This document shows, in pieces, positions 25,026 to 33,765 of a stretch of DNA of 34,709 nt; the stretch's first letter is position 1, and each line of letters starts with the position of its first letter. The stretch comes from Campylobacterota bacterium (lineage in GTDB: Bacteria > Campylobacterota > Campylobacteria > Campylobacterales > Hydrogenimonadaceae). The position numbers and the translations under genes are program-made. The notes under the pieces are model-generated. The model had not been told where the DNA came from. It worked only from the letters and a program-made list of their open reading frames with translations, and made no database searches. The stretch covers positions 1 to 34,709 of the forward strand of contig JAADEJ010000071.1 of assembly GCA_013153475.1 (NCBI GenBank). The letters are read 5' to 3'.

Positions 25026-25403
25026 ATGAACCTGGAAAAGGTGATTTCGGGCTTTTTCATCATTTTGGCCCTTACGATGAACTTCGGTTTCTTTTACGGC
25101 GATCCGACGGTACTGGAAGAGCACAGCCGCTATGAGCTTTTCGCCGCGATTATCATCAACCTGATCGCCACCATCTACAAACTGGGCGACAAGACGCAGC
25201 TCGGCGCCGTGCTGCTGGCCACCAGTCTCGTCGCCGATATCCAGCTCATCGGCGCCGCTTCCATCTGGGCGCTGGGCGAGTATGTGACGGGCATGAATAC
25301 CGAAGTGGTCGTGGCCATCATCTCCTTCTCCGGCGGGGCGTTGCTGGCCAACATTGTCTCGGTGATTCTCTTTACCGGCGACGTGCTCAAGTCCAAACGG
25401 TAA
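25026..25403 (+). CDS. Small membrane protein, DUF6394-like
   Basis: This 125-residue protein has about four hydrophobic helices (near 6-24, 38-52, 58-82 and 92-118). It resembles a family recalled as DUF6394 in Campylobacterota, with no assigned function. Its stop lies 10 bases before the potassium channel gene, and its last codons carry that gene's ribosome site, so the two are translated together. An accessory role for the channel is a reasonable guess, not shown. AAGGA lies 6 bases before the ATG. Confidence 0.75.
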   Translation: MNLEKVISGFFIILALTMNFGFFYGDPTVLEEHSRYELFAAIIINLIATIYKLGDKTQLGAVLLATSLVADIQLIGAASIWALGEYVTGMNTEVVVAIISFSGGALLANIVSVILFTGDVLKSKR

Positions 25404-25413
25404 GGAGCGCCCC

Positions 25414-27117
25414 TTGGGCAACAACTCCCTCTTTCTGATCATCAAGCGGATGCGGACGCCGATGTTCGTATTGGTGATCACCTTCGCCATCTCGATTCTT
25501 GGGATGGTGCTCATACCCGGTGTGGACGATCAGGGCAAACCCTACCATTTGAGCTTTTTCGACGCCTTCTACTTCGTCAGTTACATGGCCACCACCATCG
25601 GGTTCGGCGAATCCCCTTACGCCTTTACCTATCCGCAAAAACTCTGGGTGGGCTTTTGTATCTACCTGACCGTCATCGGCTGGTTCTACGCCATTGGGTC
25701 CATCGTTTCGCTGGTGCAGGACAAAGTGCTGGCGGCGCAGATCGCGTTGGCCAATTTCCAGCGCAAGATCCGCAAGATGGAGGAGCCGTTCATCATCTTC
25801 GTCGGTTACAACACCATGACCCGGCAGATTATCGACCGCCTGGCCCATAACGGAATCCGCAGTGTGGTGATCGAGAAGAACGAGGAGAAGGTCAAAGCCC
25901 TCAGTCTGGAGGATTACGCCATCGAGGTGCCGGCGCTGGTGGGAGATGTGCGTGACCCCAAGGTTTTCAAGATCGCCGGTATCCACAAGCACAATTGCCG
26001 GGCGGTGGTGTCGCTCTTTAACGACGATGTCATGAACCTGCACGTGGCGCTCTCGGCCAAGCTGATGAACAAGCATGTCATGGTGGTCGTGGAAGCGACA
26101 CAGGATGAGTATGGACAAAACCTTTCCACCATCGGGGCGGATGTGGTGGAGAACCCTTTTAAGATCGTGGCCAAACGGGTCTATCTGTCGCTTACCTCTC
26201 CTTCGCTTTTGATGATCGAGCAGTGGCTCTACGGCGATCCGCTGGTGTTACGCAAAAAAGACCGCCTGCCCCGTGAGGGAAAATATATCGTCTGCGGGTA
26301 CGGGCGGATGGGTACGGCCCTGGAAGTGGGGCTGAGACGGGCGGGGATCGACTATATTTTCATCGAGGCCAGTCCCGAGAAGGCGGCCAAGGCCCGCAGC
26401 GGGGAAAAGGTGATCGTCGGGGACGCCGACGACAAGAAGATTCTGCTCAAGGCCGATATTCAGGAGGCCTCCTGCATCATCGCCGCCACCAAAGACGATT
26501 TGCTCAACCTCTCCATTATCATGGCCGCCAAGCGGATCAACCCCGACATCTACACCATCGCCCGCGAAAACCGGATGACCGACGCGGTGGTTTTCCAGGC
26601 GGCGAAGATCGACCGGGTCATTATGCTCGAATCGCTGATGATCAACAAAACCTACAACGTGCTGGCCCGTCCCCTGGCCGACCGGTTTATCCGGTTGATG
26701 GCCTATCGGGGAGAGGAGTGGGGCGAGAAAGTGGTCAAACTGCTCAAAGAGCATATCAACAACAATCCCGAGACCATGGAGACGGTGATCGACGAGGATC
26801 ACGCCTACGCCTTGAGCCGGCTTCTGCGTGAGGACGGGGAGAGAACGATTCCCTACAACATACTCTACCGGCGTCGGGACGACTGGCGTCTGGAGAACAG
26901 AATGCTGGTACTCTATATCCGTCGCGGTGAGGAGGAGATGCTGCTGCCCGATCCCGCCATGCCGATTCATCTGGGTGACGAGGTGCTGCTGGCGGGAACC
27001 AAAGAGGCTTTTGAAGATGTGGAATATATCCTTGAAAACATCTATGAACTGCACTACGTGATGCAGGGCAGCGAACACGAGTTGAGTCTTGCCAGGAAAC
27101 TGGGATTTGAAGAGTAG
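25414..27117 (+). CDS. Two-helix potassium channel with tandem RCK/TrkA domains
   Basis: This 567-residue protein has M1 (about 16-35), a pore loop with filter TIGFGE (61-66) and M2 (about 77-101). Two TrkA-N/RCK domains start near 125 and 290, and a TrkA-C-like end lies at about 480-555. It should be a ligand-gated K+ channel of the MthK/Kch type. The filter is GFG rather than GYG. The first RCK domain has GYNTMT (131-136) where GxGxxG is expected, while the second has an intact GYGRMG (295-300), so nucleotide may bind only the second. The start is TTG at 25414 with AAGGAG 6 bases upstream. Its stop abuts the convergent der stop with no gap. Confidence 0.9.
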   Translation: MGNNSLFLIIKRMRTPMFVLVITFAISILGMVLIPGVDDQGKPYHLSFFDAFYFVSYMATTIGFGESPYAFTYPQKLWVGFCIYLTVIGWFYAIGSIVSLVQDKVLAAQIALANFQRKIRKMEEPFIIFVGYNTMTRQIIDRLAHNGIRSVVIEKNEEKVKALSLEDYAIEVPALVGDVRDPKVFKIAGIHKHNCRAVVSLFNDDVMNLHVALSAKLMNKHVMVVVEATQDEYGQNLSTIGADVVENPFKIVAKRVYLSLTSPSLLMIEQWLYGDPLVLRKKDRLPREGKYIVCGYGRMGTALEVGLRRAGIDYIFIEASPEKAAKARSGEKVIVGDADDKKILLKADIQEASCIIAATKDDLLNLSIIMAAKRINPDIYTIARENRMTDAVVFQAAKIDRVIMLESLMINKTYNVLARPLADRFIRLMAYRGEEWGEKVVKLLKEHINNNPETMETVIDEDHAYALSRLLREDGERTIPYNILYRRRDDWRLENRMLVLYIRRGEEEMLLPDPAMPIHLGDEVLLAGTKEAFEDVEYILENIYELHYVMQGSEHELSLARKLGFEE

Positions 27118-28515
27118 CTACGCCTCCTCTTTCTCTTCGTCCCGCTCTCCCCGCTTTTTGGGCACCAGTACCACCGGGGTGCCTTCCAGGTCGAAATGTT
27201 CGCGCAACTGGTTGGTCAGATAGCGCAGGTAGCTGAAATGCAGCCCTTTGGGGCGGTTGGATACCAGGGCGATCGTAGGCGGCTTGACGGCGTACTGGGA
27301 GGCGAAGAGAATGTTGACCGGTTTGCCCCTGAGGCTGGGAATGTGGTGGCGAACGGTGGCCTGTTTGATGACGTCGTTGAGTTCACGTGTCGGGATGTGA
27401 CGGGTGTAGTTTTCGTAGACTTTCAACAGGGTTTCGGCGAGTTTGTGCACCCGTTTGCCGGTTTTGGCCGAGAGGGTGAGAATGGGTGCCCAGCTTAGAA
27501 ACTTGAATCGGTAGCGTACTTCCGCCACGACCTCCTCGTAGCTGCCCAGCGCCTCATCCCACTTGTTGAGCACGATGATACATCCCAGTTTGTATTCGTC
27601 CACCAGACCGGCGATCTTCTCGTCCAGGTCGGTCAGGGGGGTGGAGGCGTCGAGAACCATCAGGGCGATATCCGCTTTTTCCAGCATCTGCCGGGTTCTT
27701 CCCAGGGCGTAACGTTCGACTCCCTGAATCTTTCCCCTGCGTCTCAGGCCGGCCGTATCGACGAACGTGACCACTTTCCCGTCCAATATCACGCGTTCGT
27801 CCACCGGGTCGATGGTGGTGCCGGCGATGTCGCTGACCACTGCCCGTTCCTCTCCCGACAGGGCGTTGAGCAAAGAGCTCTTACCCACGTTGGTGCGGCC
27901 GATGATGGCGACGCGGATCTCGTTCTCCTGCGTCTCCTCCTCCAATCGGTCGCCTTCGTCGCTGAAGGCGTCAATCAGGCTCTCAAAGGCGTCCGGCTCC
28001 TCTTCCACAAGCAGGGCGGGCGTGTCGGGTTCGTCCAGGTGGGAGCGGATCCATGCCATCAGCGCGCCGACGCGCCGGTTGTGGCTGACGGAGATAAAAA
28101 AGAGGTTTTCGGCGCCAAACTCCGCGAACGCCCAGGCGTTTTGCTCCTCTTTGTCGTTGTCGATCTTGTTGACCACCAGGGCGATCGGTTTACCTAGATC
28201 CTGGAGGCGGTAAAAGAGCCGTTTGTCCCGCTCGTCCGGCAGGCTTTTGCCGTCGACAAGATAGAGAATGAGGTCGGCCTCCCGTGCCGCCTCGATCGCT
28301 TTGTTGCCTACTTTCCTGAAAAGCTCACTGCTGTCGTCGATACCGCCGGTATCGAGAATCTGGGCTTCCTGCCCCTCGAAATCGATGATCTCTTTTCTGA
28401 CGTCGCGGGTCGTGCCCGCCATATCGGATGTGATGGCGATCCGCTTTCGGGCGAAGCGGTTGAAAAGGGAACTTTTGCCGACATTCGGCTGACCGAGAAT
28501 GGCGATTTTTTTCAT
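27118..28515 (-). CDS. der: Ribosome-associated GTPase Der (EngA)
   Basis: This 465-residue protein has two tandem GTPase domains and a C-terminal KH-like domain. The first domain has GQPNVGKSSLF and DTGGID; the second has GRTNVGKSSLL, DTAGLRRRG and NKWD. The acidic linker lies between (about 165-200). Der is needed for assembly of the 50S subunit. In C. jejuni engA lies in this same neighbourhood. The ATG has no good ribosome site. It is convergent with the channel gene and divergent from the DUF3108 gene. Confidence 0.96.
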   Translation of the reverse strand: MKKIAILGQPNVGKSSLFNRFARKRIAITSDMAGTTRDVRKEIIDFEGQEAQILDTGGIDDSSELFRKVGNKAIEAAREADLILYLVDGKSLPDERDKRLFYRLQDLGKPIALVVNKIDNDKEEQNAWAFAEFGAENLFFISVSHNRRVGALMAWIRSHLDEPDTPALLVEEEPDAFESLIDAFSDEGDRLEEETQENEIRVAIIGRTNVGKSSLLNALSGEERAVVSDIAGTTIDPVDERVILDGKVVTFVDTAGLRRRGKIQGVERYALGRTRQMLEKADIALMVLDASTPLTDLDEKIAGLVDEYKLGCIIVLNKWDEALGSYEEVVAEVRYRFKFLSWAPILTLSAKTGKRVHKLAETLLKVYENYTRHIPTRELNDVIKQATVRHHIPSLRGKPVNILFASQYAVKPPTIALVSNRPKGLHFSYLRYLTNQLREHFDLEGTPVVLVPKKRGERDEEKEEA

Positions 28516-28567
28516 GGTTTGTGTCTTTGTTTCGCAAATGGTATCGAATGCGTAAAAATTTATGGCG

Positions 28568-28573
28568 ATTTTA
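28568..28573 (-). promoter_or_regulatory. Probable der promoter -10
   Basis: On the minus strand TAAAAT lies about 53 bases before the der ATG, within an A+T-rich divergent gap. Confidence 0.35.
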
Positions 28574-28608
28574 TCGTAAATGTGTTTAAATCGGCGAAAG
28601 GATGTGCA

Positions 28609-29364
28609 ATGGCGAGATTGGGGTGGATAGTCTGGTTGACAGTTTTCGTACCGGCGCTCTGGGGTCAGGTTTTAAGCGGCAAATATGTGATCGAGTACGG
28701 GATTTTCGGCAAGATGGGGACGGCGGAGGCAACGCTGGAACGTAACGCCACCCGTTACAAAATCGAGATGACCGCCGTGGCGACGGGACTGGCCAAGGTG
28801 CTTAGCGGTGGGAGGGTAGAGAAGTACCGCAGCGAAGGGCGCATTGAAAAGGGGTGGCTGGTGCCCGATCTGTACGCCAAGGATATCGCCTATTCGGGCA
28901 AACGGCGGATCAAGACGTACCGCTTTGATCACGCGCATAAAAAAGTGGCGGTCTCCCAACGGAAGTTTCGGGATGGCAAAATGGTGCAGGAGAGCAACGC
29001 CACGTTGCCCTATTACGCCCAAAACGATATCTTCTCGCTCTACTTCAACATTCTGCGTATCATCGGTGACTGTTCCAAACCCTATGACCGGGATCTTCAC
29101 GCCGTCGGGGCGGAGAAGCATACCGGCAAGGTTCACGTGCAGACACTGACGACCCCCAAGGATCGACTCTTTGTCAAAGAGTTGCTGGGAGAGGCGGATT
29201 GCTATCTGAAAGTGACCATTTTCCAGAAACTTTTCGGCTCGAAGGGGGGCGAGCTCTATCTGGCTCTCGGTAAGGACGGAACCGCCAAGACCGCGGTGCT
29301 TAAAGACGTGGTGATGTTTGGTGACGTACGGGGGCGGATGGTTTCGTTCAAAGAGAGCAAATAA
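28609..29364 (+). CDS. DUF3108 family exported protein
   Basis: This 251-residue protein has a signal peptide (about 1-19, ending ALWG). A beta-strand-rich body follows, with GKYVIEYGIFGKMGTAEATL and the later FYNIL-like and LTTPKDRLFV segments recalling DUF3108. The fold is lipocalin-like and probably periplasmic; the function is not known. AAAGGA lies 6 bases before the ATG at 28609. An in-frame start at 28519 would hide the signal peptide behind 30 residues and overlaps the der promoter region. It is separated from the next gene by 3 bases. Confidence 0.78.
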   Translation: MARLGWIVWLTVFVPALWGQVLSGKYVIEYGIFGKMGTAEATLERNATRYKIEMTAVATGLAKVLSGGRVEKYRSEGRIEKGWLVPDLYAKDIAYSGKRRIKTYRFDHAHKKVAVSQRKFRDGKMVQESNATLPYYAQNDIFSLYFNILRIIGDCSKPYDRDLHAVGAEKHTGKVHVQTLTTPKDRLFVKELLGEADCYLKVTIFQKLFGSKGGELYLALGKDGTAKTAVLKDVVMFGDVRGRMVSFKESK

Positions 29365-29367
29365 GCG

Positions 29368-30258
29368 ATGCGCGCGCGTTTCATGGCCCTGGACGCGGGG
29401 GTGCGGTATATGCTTTTCGCCTCCCTGATGTTCGCGTTGATGGGGGTCTTCGCCAAACTGCTTAGCCGCGATATGCCCTCGTTGGAGGTGGTTTTCTTTC
29501 GTAACGTTTTCGGGGTGGCGGTTGTGGCGGCCACACTTTTTAAACATCCGTTCAACCATGAGGGGGGCAAGCCCTTTTTGCTCTTTTTTCGCGGGCTGAT
29601 GGGCTTTCTGGCTCTGCTTGCCTTCTTTTACAATATTGCCCACATTCCGTTGGGTGACGCCATGACCTACTCCAAGACCTCCCCCATCTTTACCGCCTTT
29701 TTCGCCTGGCTCTTTTTAAAAGAGCGGATGGGCGTTTACGGCTGGCTGGCGCTGGCGGCAGGTTTTCTGGGGGTGGTGCTCATTGCCAAGCCGACGGGGT
29801 TGCATCTGGACAAGACGGCGTGGCTGGGGATTTTCAGCGGGGTGGGCGCGGCGTTGGCCTACACGGCGGTACGGGAGTTGAAACGCTATTACGATACCCG
29901 CGCCATCGTTCTCTCTTTCATGGGGATCGGCACTCTCGGCCCCCTGCTTCTAATGCTTCTTAGTCCCTACGTCGAGTGTCCGGAACTCGATATGATGCTG
30001 GGGGTTTTCGTGATGCCCCACGGCATTATGTGGCTCTATGTGGCGGCATTGGGAGTTTTCGCAACGTTCGCACAGGTTTACATGACCAGGGCCTACGGGG
30101 CTACCAAGGCTGGAATTGTAGGGGCGGTCAGTTACAGCAATATCCTCTTTTCGATTCTTCTGGGGCTTCTGATCGGCGATCCTCTTCCCGACCTTCTTAC
30201 CTGGGGCGGGATTTTTCTGGTGGTGGCGGCCGGTGTGTTAGTCATGAAGAAAGGATAA
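29368..30258 (+). CDS. DMT superfamily (EamA) transporter
   Basis: This 296-residue inner-membrane protein has about ten helices in two EamA repeats. The first repeat ends with SKTSPIFTAFFAWLFLKERM, the usual EamA signature, and the second with the parallel SYSNILFSILLGLLIGD. It is likely a metabolite exporter; the substrate cannot be read from sequence. In C. jejuni an integral membrane protein lies between kdsA and engA, so the position may be ancestral. Confidence 0.9.
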   Translation: MRARFMALDAGVRYMLFASLMFALMGVFAKLLSRDMPSLEVVFFRNVFGVAVVAATLFKHPFNHEGGKPFLLFFRGLMGFLALLAFFYNIAHIPLGDAMTYSKTSPIFTAFFAWLFLKERMGVYGWLALAAGFLGVVLIAKPTGLHLDKTAWLGIFSGVGAALAYTAVRELKRYYDTRAIVLSFMGIGTLGPLLLMLLSPYVECPELDMMLGVFVMPHGIMWLYVAALGVFATFAQVYMTRAYGATKAGIVGAVSYSNILFSILLGLLIGDPLPDLLTWGGIFLVVAAGVLVMKKG

Positions 30259-30277
30259 ATATGTTAAAGTTTGCGTT

Positions 30278-30949
30278 ATGGAAACGACAACACATATGGA
30301 AATGATTATTACCGGCGTTATTCTGGCTATCGGGATTGTCGCGGCGGTCTGGGGCGCGTGGAGCGCCAAACGTGCCAAAAACGAGATGGCGACCTGCGAG
30401 GAGAGAATCGAGGCGCTCAAGCAGGAGCTCAAAGATGCCCGAACCTACGATCCGGTGACAAGGACTCTCAACTACCAGGCGTTCAGCAAAGGGGCCTACA
30501 TTCTTTTCCGCCTGGCCCATCGTCACCAGTGGCCGGTTTCGCTGTTGGTCATCGATGTGATCGATCTGGAGCGGATCAACCTCAAATACGGCTACAAAGC
30601 GGGCAACGCCGTGCTGATCAGCATGGCTTCGGCCATCGATTATGCGGTACGCAGCAGCGATGTGGTCGGACGTTTCGAGGGGTCGAAATTCTTCGTGGTG
30701 CTTCAGGAGTGTGACGAAGAAGGTGTGCCCAATATCCTGAAACGGATCGTGGAGAAGGTGGAGGAAGAGCCGCCGGTCTATCACGATAAGGAGGTGCCGT
30801 TCGATTTCCGTGCCGCGGCGACCACCAATACGGGAAAAGAGGCCTATCTGCAGGAGATGATCAGCGACGCGGAACGGGGCCTGCAGGAGGCCAAGTCGCG
30901 GGGTGAGAAGTTCGTCCGTATCAAGAGCGAGCCGAAAGAGAGCGCATGA
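30278..30949 (+). CDS. Membrane protein with degenerate GGDEF domain
   Basis: This 223-residue protein has one N-terminal helix (about 8-28), a short coiled coil (about 33-54) and a GGDEF-like domain (about 57-215; [29 protein letters not shown]). The active loop reads EGSKF (134-138) where GGDEF is required, and the catalytic Glu and substrate Gly-Gly are lost, so diguanylate cyclase activity is not expected. No EAL or inhibitory-site signature was noticed. It could be a c-di-GMP binder, a scaffold or a decayed enzyme. The ATG lacks a clear ribosome site. The end overlaps kdsA as ATGA, suggesting coupling. Confidence 0.85.
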   Translation: METTTHMEMIITGVILAIGIVAAVWGAWSAKRAKNEMATCEERIEALKQELKDARTYDPVTRTLNYQAFSKGAYILFRLAHRHQWPVSLLVIDVIDLERINLKYGYKAGNAVLISMASAIDYAVRSSDVVGRFEGSKFFVVLQECDEEGVPNILKRIVEKVEEEPPVYHDKEVPFDFRAAATTNTGKEAYLQEMISDAERGLQEAKSRGEKFVRIKSEPKESA

Positions 30950-31740
30950 TCCTCATCGCCGGTCCCTGTGTGATCGAGAGCCGTGACAATCTTTTACGGA
31001 TTGCCGAAGGGTTGGCTACGGTAGCGGAGCAGAAGAACCTGACGTTCTATTTCAAAGCCAGTTTCGACAAAGCCAACCGTACCTCACTGGAGAGTTTTCG
31101 GGGTCCCGGGTTGCAGGAGGGTCTCAAACTGTTGGAAGAGGTGAAAACCTCTTTTGGTTATCGCATTCTTACCGATATTCATGAATCCTCCCAGGCCGCG
31201 CCGGCGGTCGAGGTAGCCGACGTATTGCAGATTCCCGCTTTCTTGTGCCGTCAGACCGACCTGCTGGTAGCCGCCGCCCAAACCCCCGCGGTGGTGAACA
31301 TCAAAAAGGGGCAGTTCATGGTGCCTTCGGATATGCGCTATTCGGTTTTGAAAGTGCTAAAGACGCGGGGGTATGAGCGGGTCGATTACGAAACGAGCTT
31401 GAAAGCGGGTGTCTGGCTGACCGAGCGGGGCAGTACGTTTGGCTACGGCAACCTGGTGGTGGATATGCGAAGCCTTGCTATTATGCGGCAGTTCGCGCCG
31501 GTGGTGTTCGACGCCACCCACAGCGTACAGATGCCGGGTCAAAATGGTAAAACCGGGGGAGATCGGCGTTTCGTGCCGATTCTCGCCAGGGCCGCGGCGG
31601 CGGCGGGCGTGGACGGCTTTTTCTTTGAGACCCATTTCGATCCTGATAGCGCGCTCTCTGACGGCCCCAATATGATCAGGCTGGAGGATCTTCCTCCCCT
31701 GGTCGATCAGCTTGCCCAAATCGGCGAAATAGTCGCCTGA
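30946..31740 (+). CDS. kdsA: 3-deoxy-D-manno-octulosonate 8-phosphate synthase KdsA
   Basis: This 264-residue TIM-barrel enzyme joins phosphoenolpyruvate and arabinose 5-phosphate to make KDO 8-phosphate for lipopolysaccharide. Landmarks are [30 protein letters not shown] and [10 protein letters not shown]. Cys8 in AGPC is the metal-binding Cys that separates metal-dependent KdsA (Aquifex type) from the metal-free E. coli type, which has Asn there. The order kdsA-ribH-nusB matches HP0003-HP0001 of H. pylori. Translation is probably coupled to the preceding gene. Confidence 0.95.
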   Translation: MILIAGPCVIESRDNLLRIAEGLATVAEQKNLTFYFKASFDKANRTSLESFRGPGLQEGLKLLEEVKTSFGYRILTDIHESSQAAPAVEVADVLQIPAFLCRQTDLLVAAAQTPAVVNIKKGQFMVPSDMRYSVLKVLKTRGYERVDYETSLKAGVWLTERGSTFGYGNLVVDMRSLAIMRQFAPVVFDATHSVQMPGQNGKTGGDRRFVPILARAAAAAGVDGFFFETHFDPDSALSDGPNMIRLEDLPPLVDQLAQIGEIVA

Positions 31741-31751
31741 AAGTCGGCTTA

Positions 31752-31766
31752 GCCCGTTAAACGGGC
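31752..31766 (+). other. Short hairpin after kdsA
   Basis: GCCCG-TTAAA-CGGGC forms a 5-bp G+C stem 11 bases after the kdsA stop. No U-run follows directly, so it is at most a weak or factor-assisted terminator. Confidence 0.35.
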
Positions 31767-31796
31767 GCGCTGATCTGAAATTTATACCACTTTCGC

Positions 31797-31802
31797 TAAA
31801 AT
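31797..31802 (+). promoter_or_regulatory. Probable ribH promoter -10
   Basis: TAAAAT lies 30 bases before the ribH ATG after an A+T-rich stretch, the usual look of a Campylobacterota promoter. Confidence 0.5.
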
Positions 31803-31832
31803 ATTCCCAATTTATCTTCGCAAGGAAAGAGC

Positions 31833-32303
31833 ATGAATATTATTGAAGGCAAACTGCGCCTGCACGGCAGTGAGCGGATCGCCGTGATCGCCAGCCGTTT
31901 TAACCATATTATTACCGACCGTCTGGTGGAGGGGGCCAAAGACGCCTTTTTGCGCCACGGCGGCAAAGAGGAGAACCTGGACCTGATTCTGGTGCCCGGG
32001 GCTTTCGAGATCCCGTTTGCTTTGCAAAAGGCGCTGGAGAGCGGCAAATATGACGGTGTGTGTTGCGTGGGAGCCATTATTCGGGGTTCTACGCCCCATT
32101 TTGACTACGTGGCCGCCGAGGCGACCAAAGGGGTGGCCAACGTCACGCTCAAACACGGCAAGCCGGTGGCCTTTGGCGTGCTGACCACCGACACGATCGA
32201 GCAGGCGATCGAGCGGGCGGGCTCCAAAGCGGGCAACAAGGGCTTTGAGGCGATGGCCGGCGTGATCGAGATGATCGACCTTTACCGCGCCCTGGAGGCC
32301 TGA
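31833..32303 (+). CDS. ribH: 6,7-dimethyl-8-ribityllumazine synthase RibH
   Basis: This 156-residue enzyme makes lumazine, the penultimate step of riboflavin synthesis, as an icosahedral or pentameric assembly. Motifs are ASRFN near the N-terminus, [23 protein letters not shown] (with the catalytic His) and FGVLTTDT. Full length. AAGGA lies 6 bases before the ATG. The stop overlaps the nusB ATG (TGATG). Confidence 0.96.
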   Translation: MNIIEGKLRLHGSERIAVIASRFNHIITDRLVEGAKDAFLRHGGKEENLDLILVPGAFEIPFALQKALESGKYDGVCCVGAIIRGSTPHFDYVAAEATKGVANVTLKHGKPVAFGVLTTDTIEQAIERAGSKAGNKGFEAMAGVIEMIDLYRALEA

Positions 32304-32722
32304 TGGCGACCCGTCACCAGGCCCGCGGGGCCGTCATCAGCCTGCTTTACGCTCACGACATCGGCAATCCGGAGGTGGAGAAATTTGCCGAGGATATGCT
32401 GGAAGAGAAGAAGATCCGCAACCGCCAGCGGGCCTTTGCCATGGGTCTTTACAAGGGGGTGCTGGAGCATCTGGCGCAGATTGACGAGGAGATCAAGGCG
32501 CATCTGAAAGATTGGGATTTCGAGCGGCTTGACCATGTGGACCGCTCCATTTTACGGCTGGGTACCTACGAACTGCTCTTTAGCGACCTGGATAGAGCCG
32601 TCGTGATTGACGAGGCGGTGGAGCTGGCCAAGGAGCTGGGCAGCGACCAGTCGCCCAAATTCGTCAACGGGGTACTGGATGCCGTGAAAAAGAGCAGTGA
32701 CGCCAAGGACGCCGCGCAATGA
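32303..32722 (+). CDS. nusB: Transcription antitermination factor NusB
   Basis: This 139-residue, all-helical protein binds boxA RNA with NusE (S10) for rRNA antitermination. Recognisable segments are RHQARGAVISLLYAHDIG, DHVDRSILRLGTYELL, VVIDEAVELAKELGS and KFVNGVLDAV. It sits in the conserved kdsA-ribH-nusB order. The stop overlaps the next start as ATGA, so mqnC is probably coupled to it. Confidence 0.95.
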   Translation: MATRHQARGAVISLLYAHDIGNPEVEKFAEDMLEEKKIRNRQRAFAMGLYKGVLEHLAQIDEEIKAHLKDWDFERLDHVDRSILRLGTYELLFSDLDRAVVIDEAVELAKELGSDQSPKFVNGVLDAVKKSSDAKDAAQ

Positions 32723-33765
32723 GCCGCATGAGCGCGGCCGAGGCGGTAGAGCTGATTCGCCACGGCGATCTCAAAGAGTTGGGGCGTATGGCCTATGAGA
32801 AAAAGAGGGCGCTTCACCCCAAGGGCATCACCACCTTTGTCGTCGATCGCAACATCAACTACACCAACCGCTGCTGGGTGGATTGCAAGTTTTGCGCTTT
32901 CTACCGCCACGCCGAGGATGAGGATGTTTATGTGCTCAGCTTCGAGGAGATCGACCGAAAGATCGAGGAGCTGTTGGAAATCGGCGGCACGCAGATCCTG
33001 TTTCAAGGGGGCGTGCATCCCAAGCTCAAGATCGAGTGGTACGAGGATCTGGTCGAACACATCCACCAAAAATACCCCCAGGTGACCATCCACGGCTTTT
33101 CGGCGGTGGAGATCGACTATATCGCCAAAGTTTCACGCATTTCGGTCGAAGAGGTCTTAAAACGCCTCAAAGCCAAGGGCCTTAGCTCCATTCCGGGGGC
33201 CGGGGCGGAGATTTTAAGCGATCGGGTGCGCGATATTATCGCGCCCAAAAAGATCGACGTCAAAGATTGGCTGAATGTCCACCGCTTGGCCCACCAAAAC
33301 GGCATCAAATCGACCGCGACGATGATGTTTGGCACCGTCGAGAGTGACGAGGAGATCGTGGAGCACTGGGAGCACGTGCGCAACCTACAGGATGAGACCG
33401 GGGGCTTTCGGGCTTTCATTATGTGGAGTTTTCAGCCCTACAACACCGCTTTGCAAAAAGAGGGCATCGTCAAGCACAAAGCCAGCCCCAACCGCTATCT
33501 TAGGCTTTTGGCGGTAAGCCGCCTCTTTTTGGACAATGTCAAAAATATCCAAAGCTCCTGGGTGACCCAGGGCAGTTACATCGGCCAGATGGCCCTGCTT
33601 TACGGCGCCAACGACCTGGGCAGTACGATGATGGAGGAAAACGTCGTGCGCGCCGCGGGGGCGGTAAACCGGATGAATCAGGAAGAGATGATCCGCCTCA
33701 TCCGCGACATCGGCGAGACTCCCGCCAAGCGCAACACGGCCTACGAGATTTTGGAGGTCTTTTAG
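32719..33765 (+). CDS. mqnC: Cyclic dehypoxanthine futalosine synthase MqnC
   Basis: This 348-residue radical SAM enzyme has CX3CX2C at C52, C56 and C59 (RCWVDCKFCAF). It should cyclise dehypoxanthine futalosine in the futalosine route to menaquinone, which Campylobacterota use. ILFQGGVHPKLKIEWYEDL matches MqnC better than its paralogue MqnE, which is the main alternative. The Y in NINYTNRC and the SSIPGAGAEIL segment are also standard. It is the last gene of the run joined to nusB; the stop overlaps the next start by one base (TAGTG). Confidence 0.88.
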   Translation: MSRMSAAEAVELIRHGDLKELGRMAYEKKRALHPKGITTFVVDRNINYTNRCWVDCKFCAFYRHAEDEDVYVLSFEEIDRKIEELLEIGGTQILFQGGVHPKLKIEWYEDLVEHIHQKYPQVTIHGFSAVEIDYIAKVSRISVEEVLKRLKAKGLSSIPGAGAEILSDRVRDIIAPKKIDVKDWLNVHRLAHQNGIKSTATMMFGTVESDEEIVEHWEHVRNLQDETGGFRAFIMWSFQPYNTALQKEGIVKHKASPNRYLRLLAVSRLFLDNVKNIQSSWVTQGSYIGQMALLYGANDLGSTMMEENVVRAAGAVNRMNQEEMIRLIRDIGETPAKRNTAYEILEVF

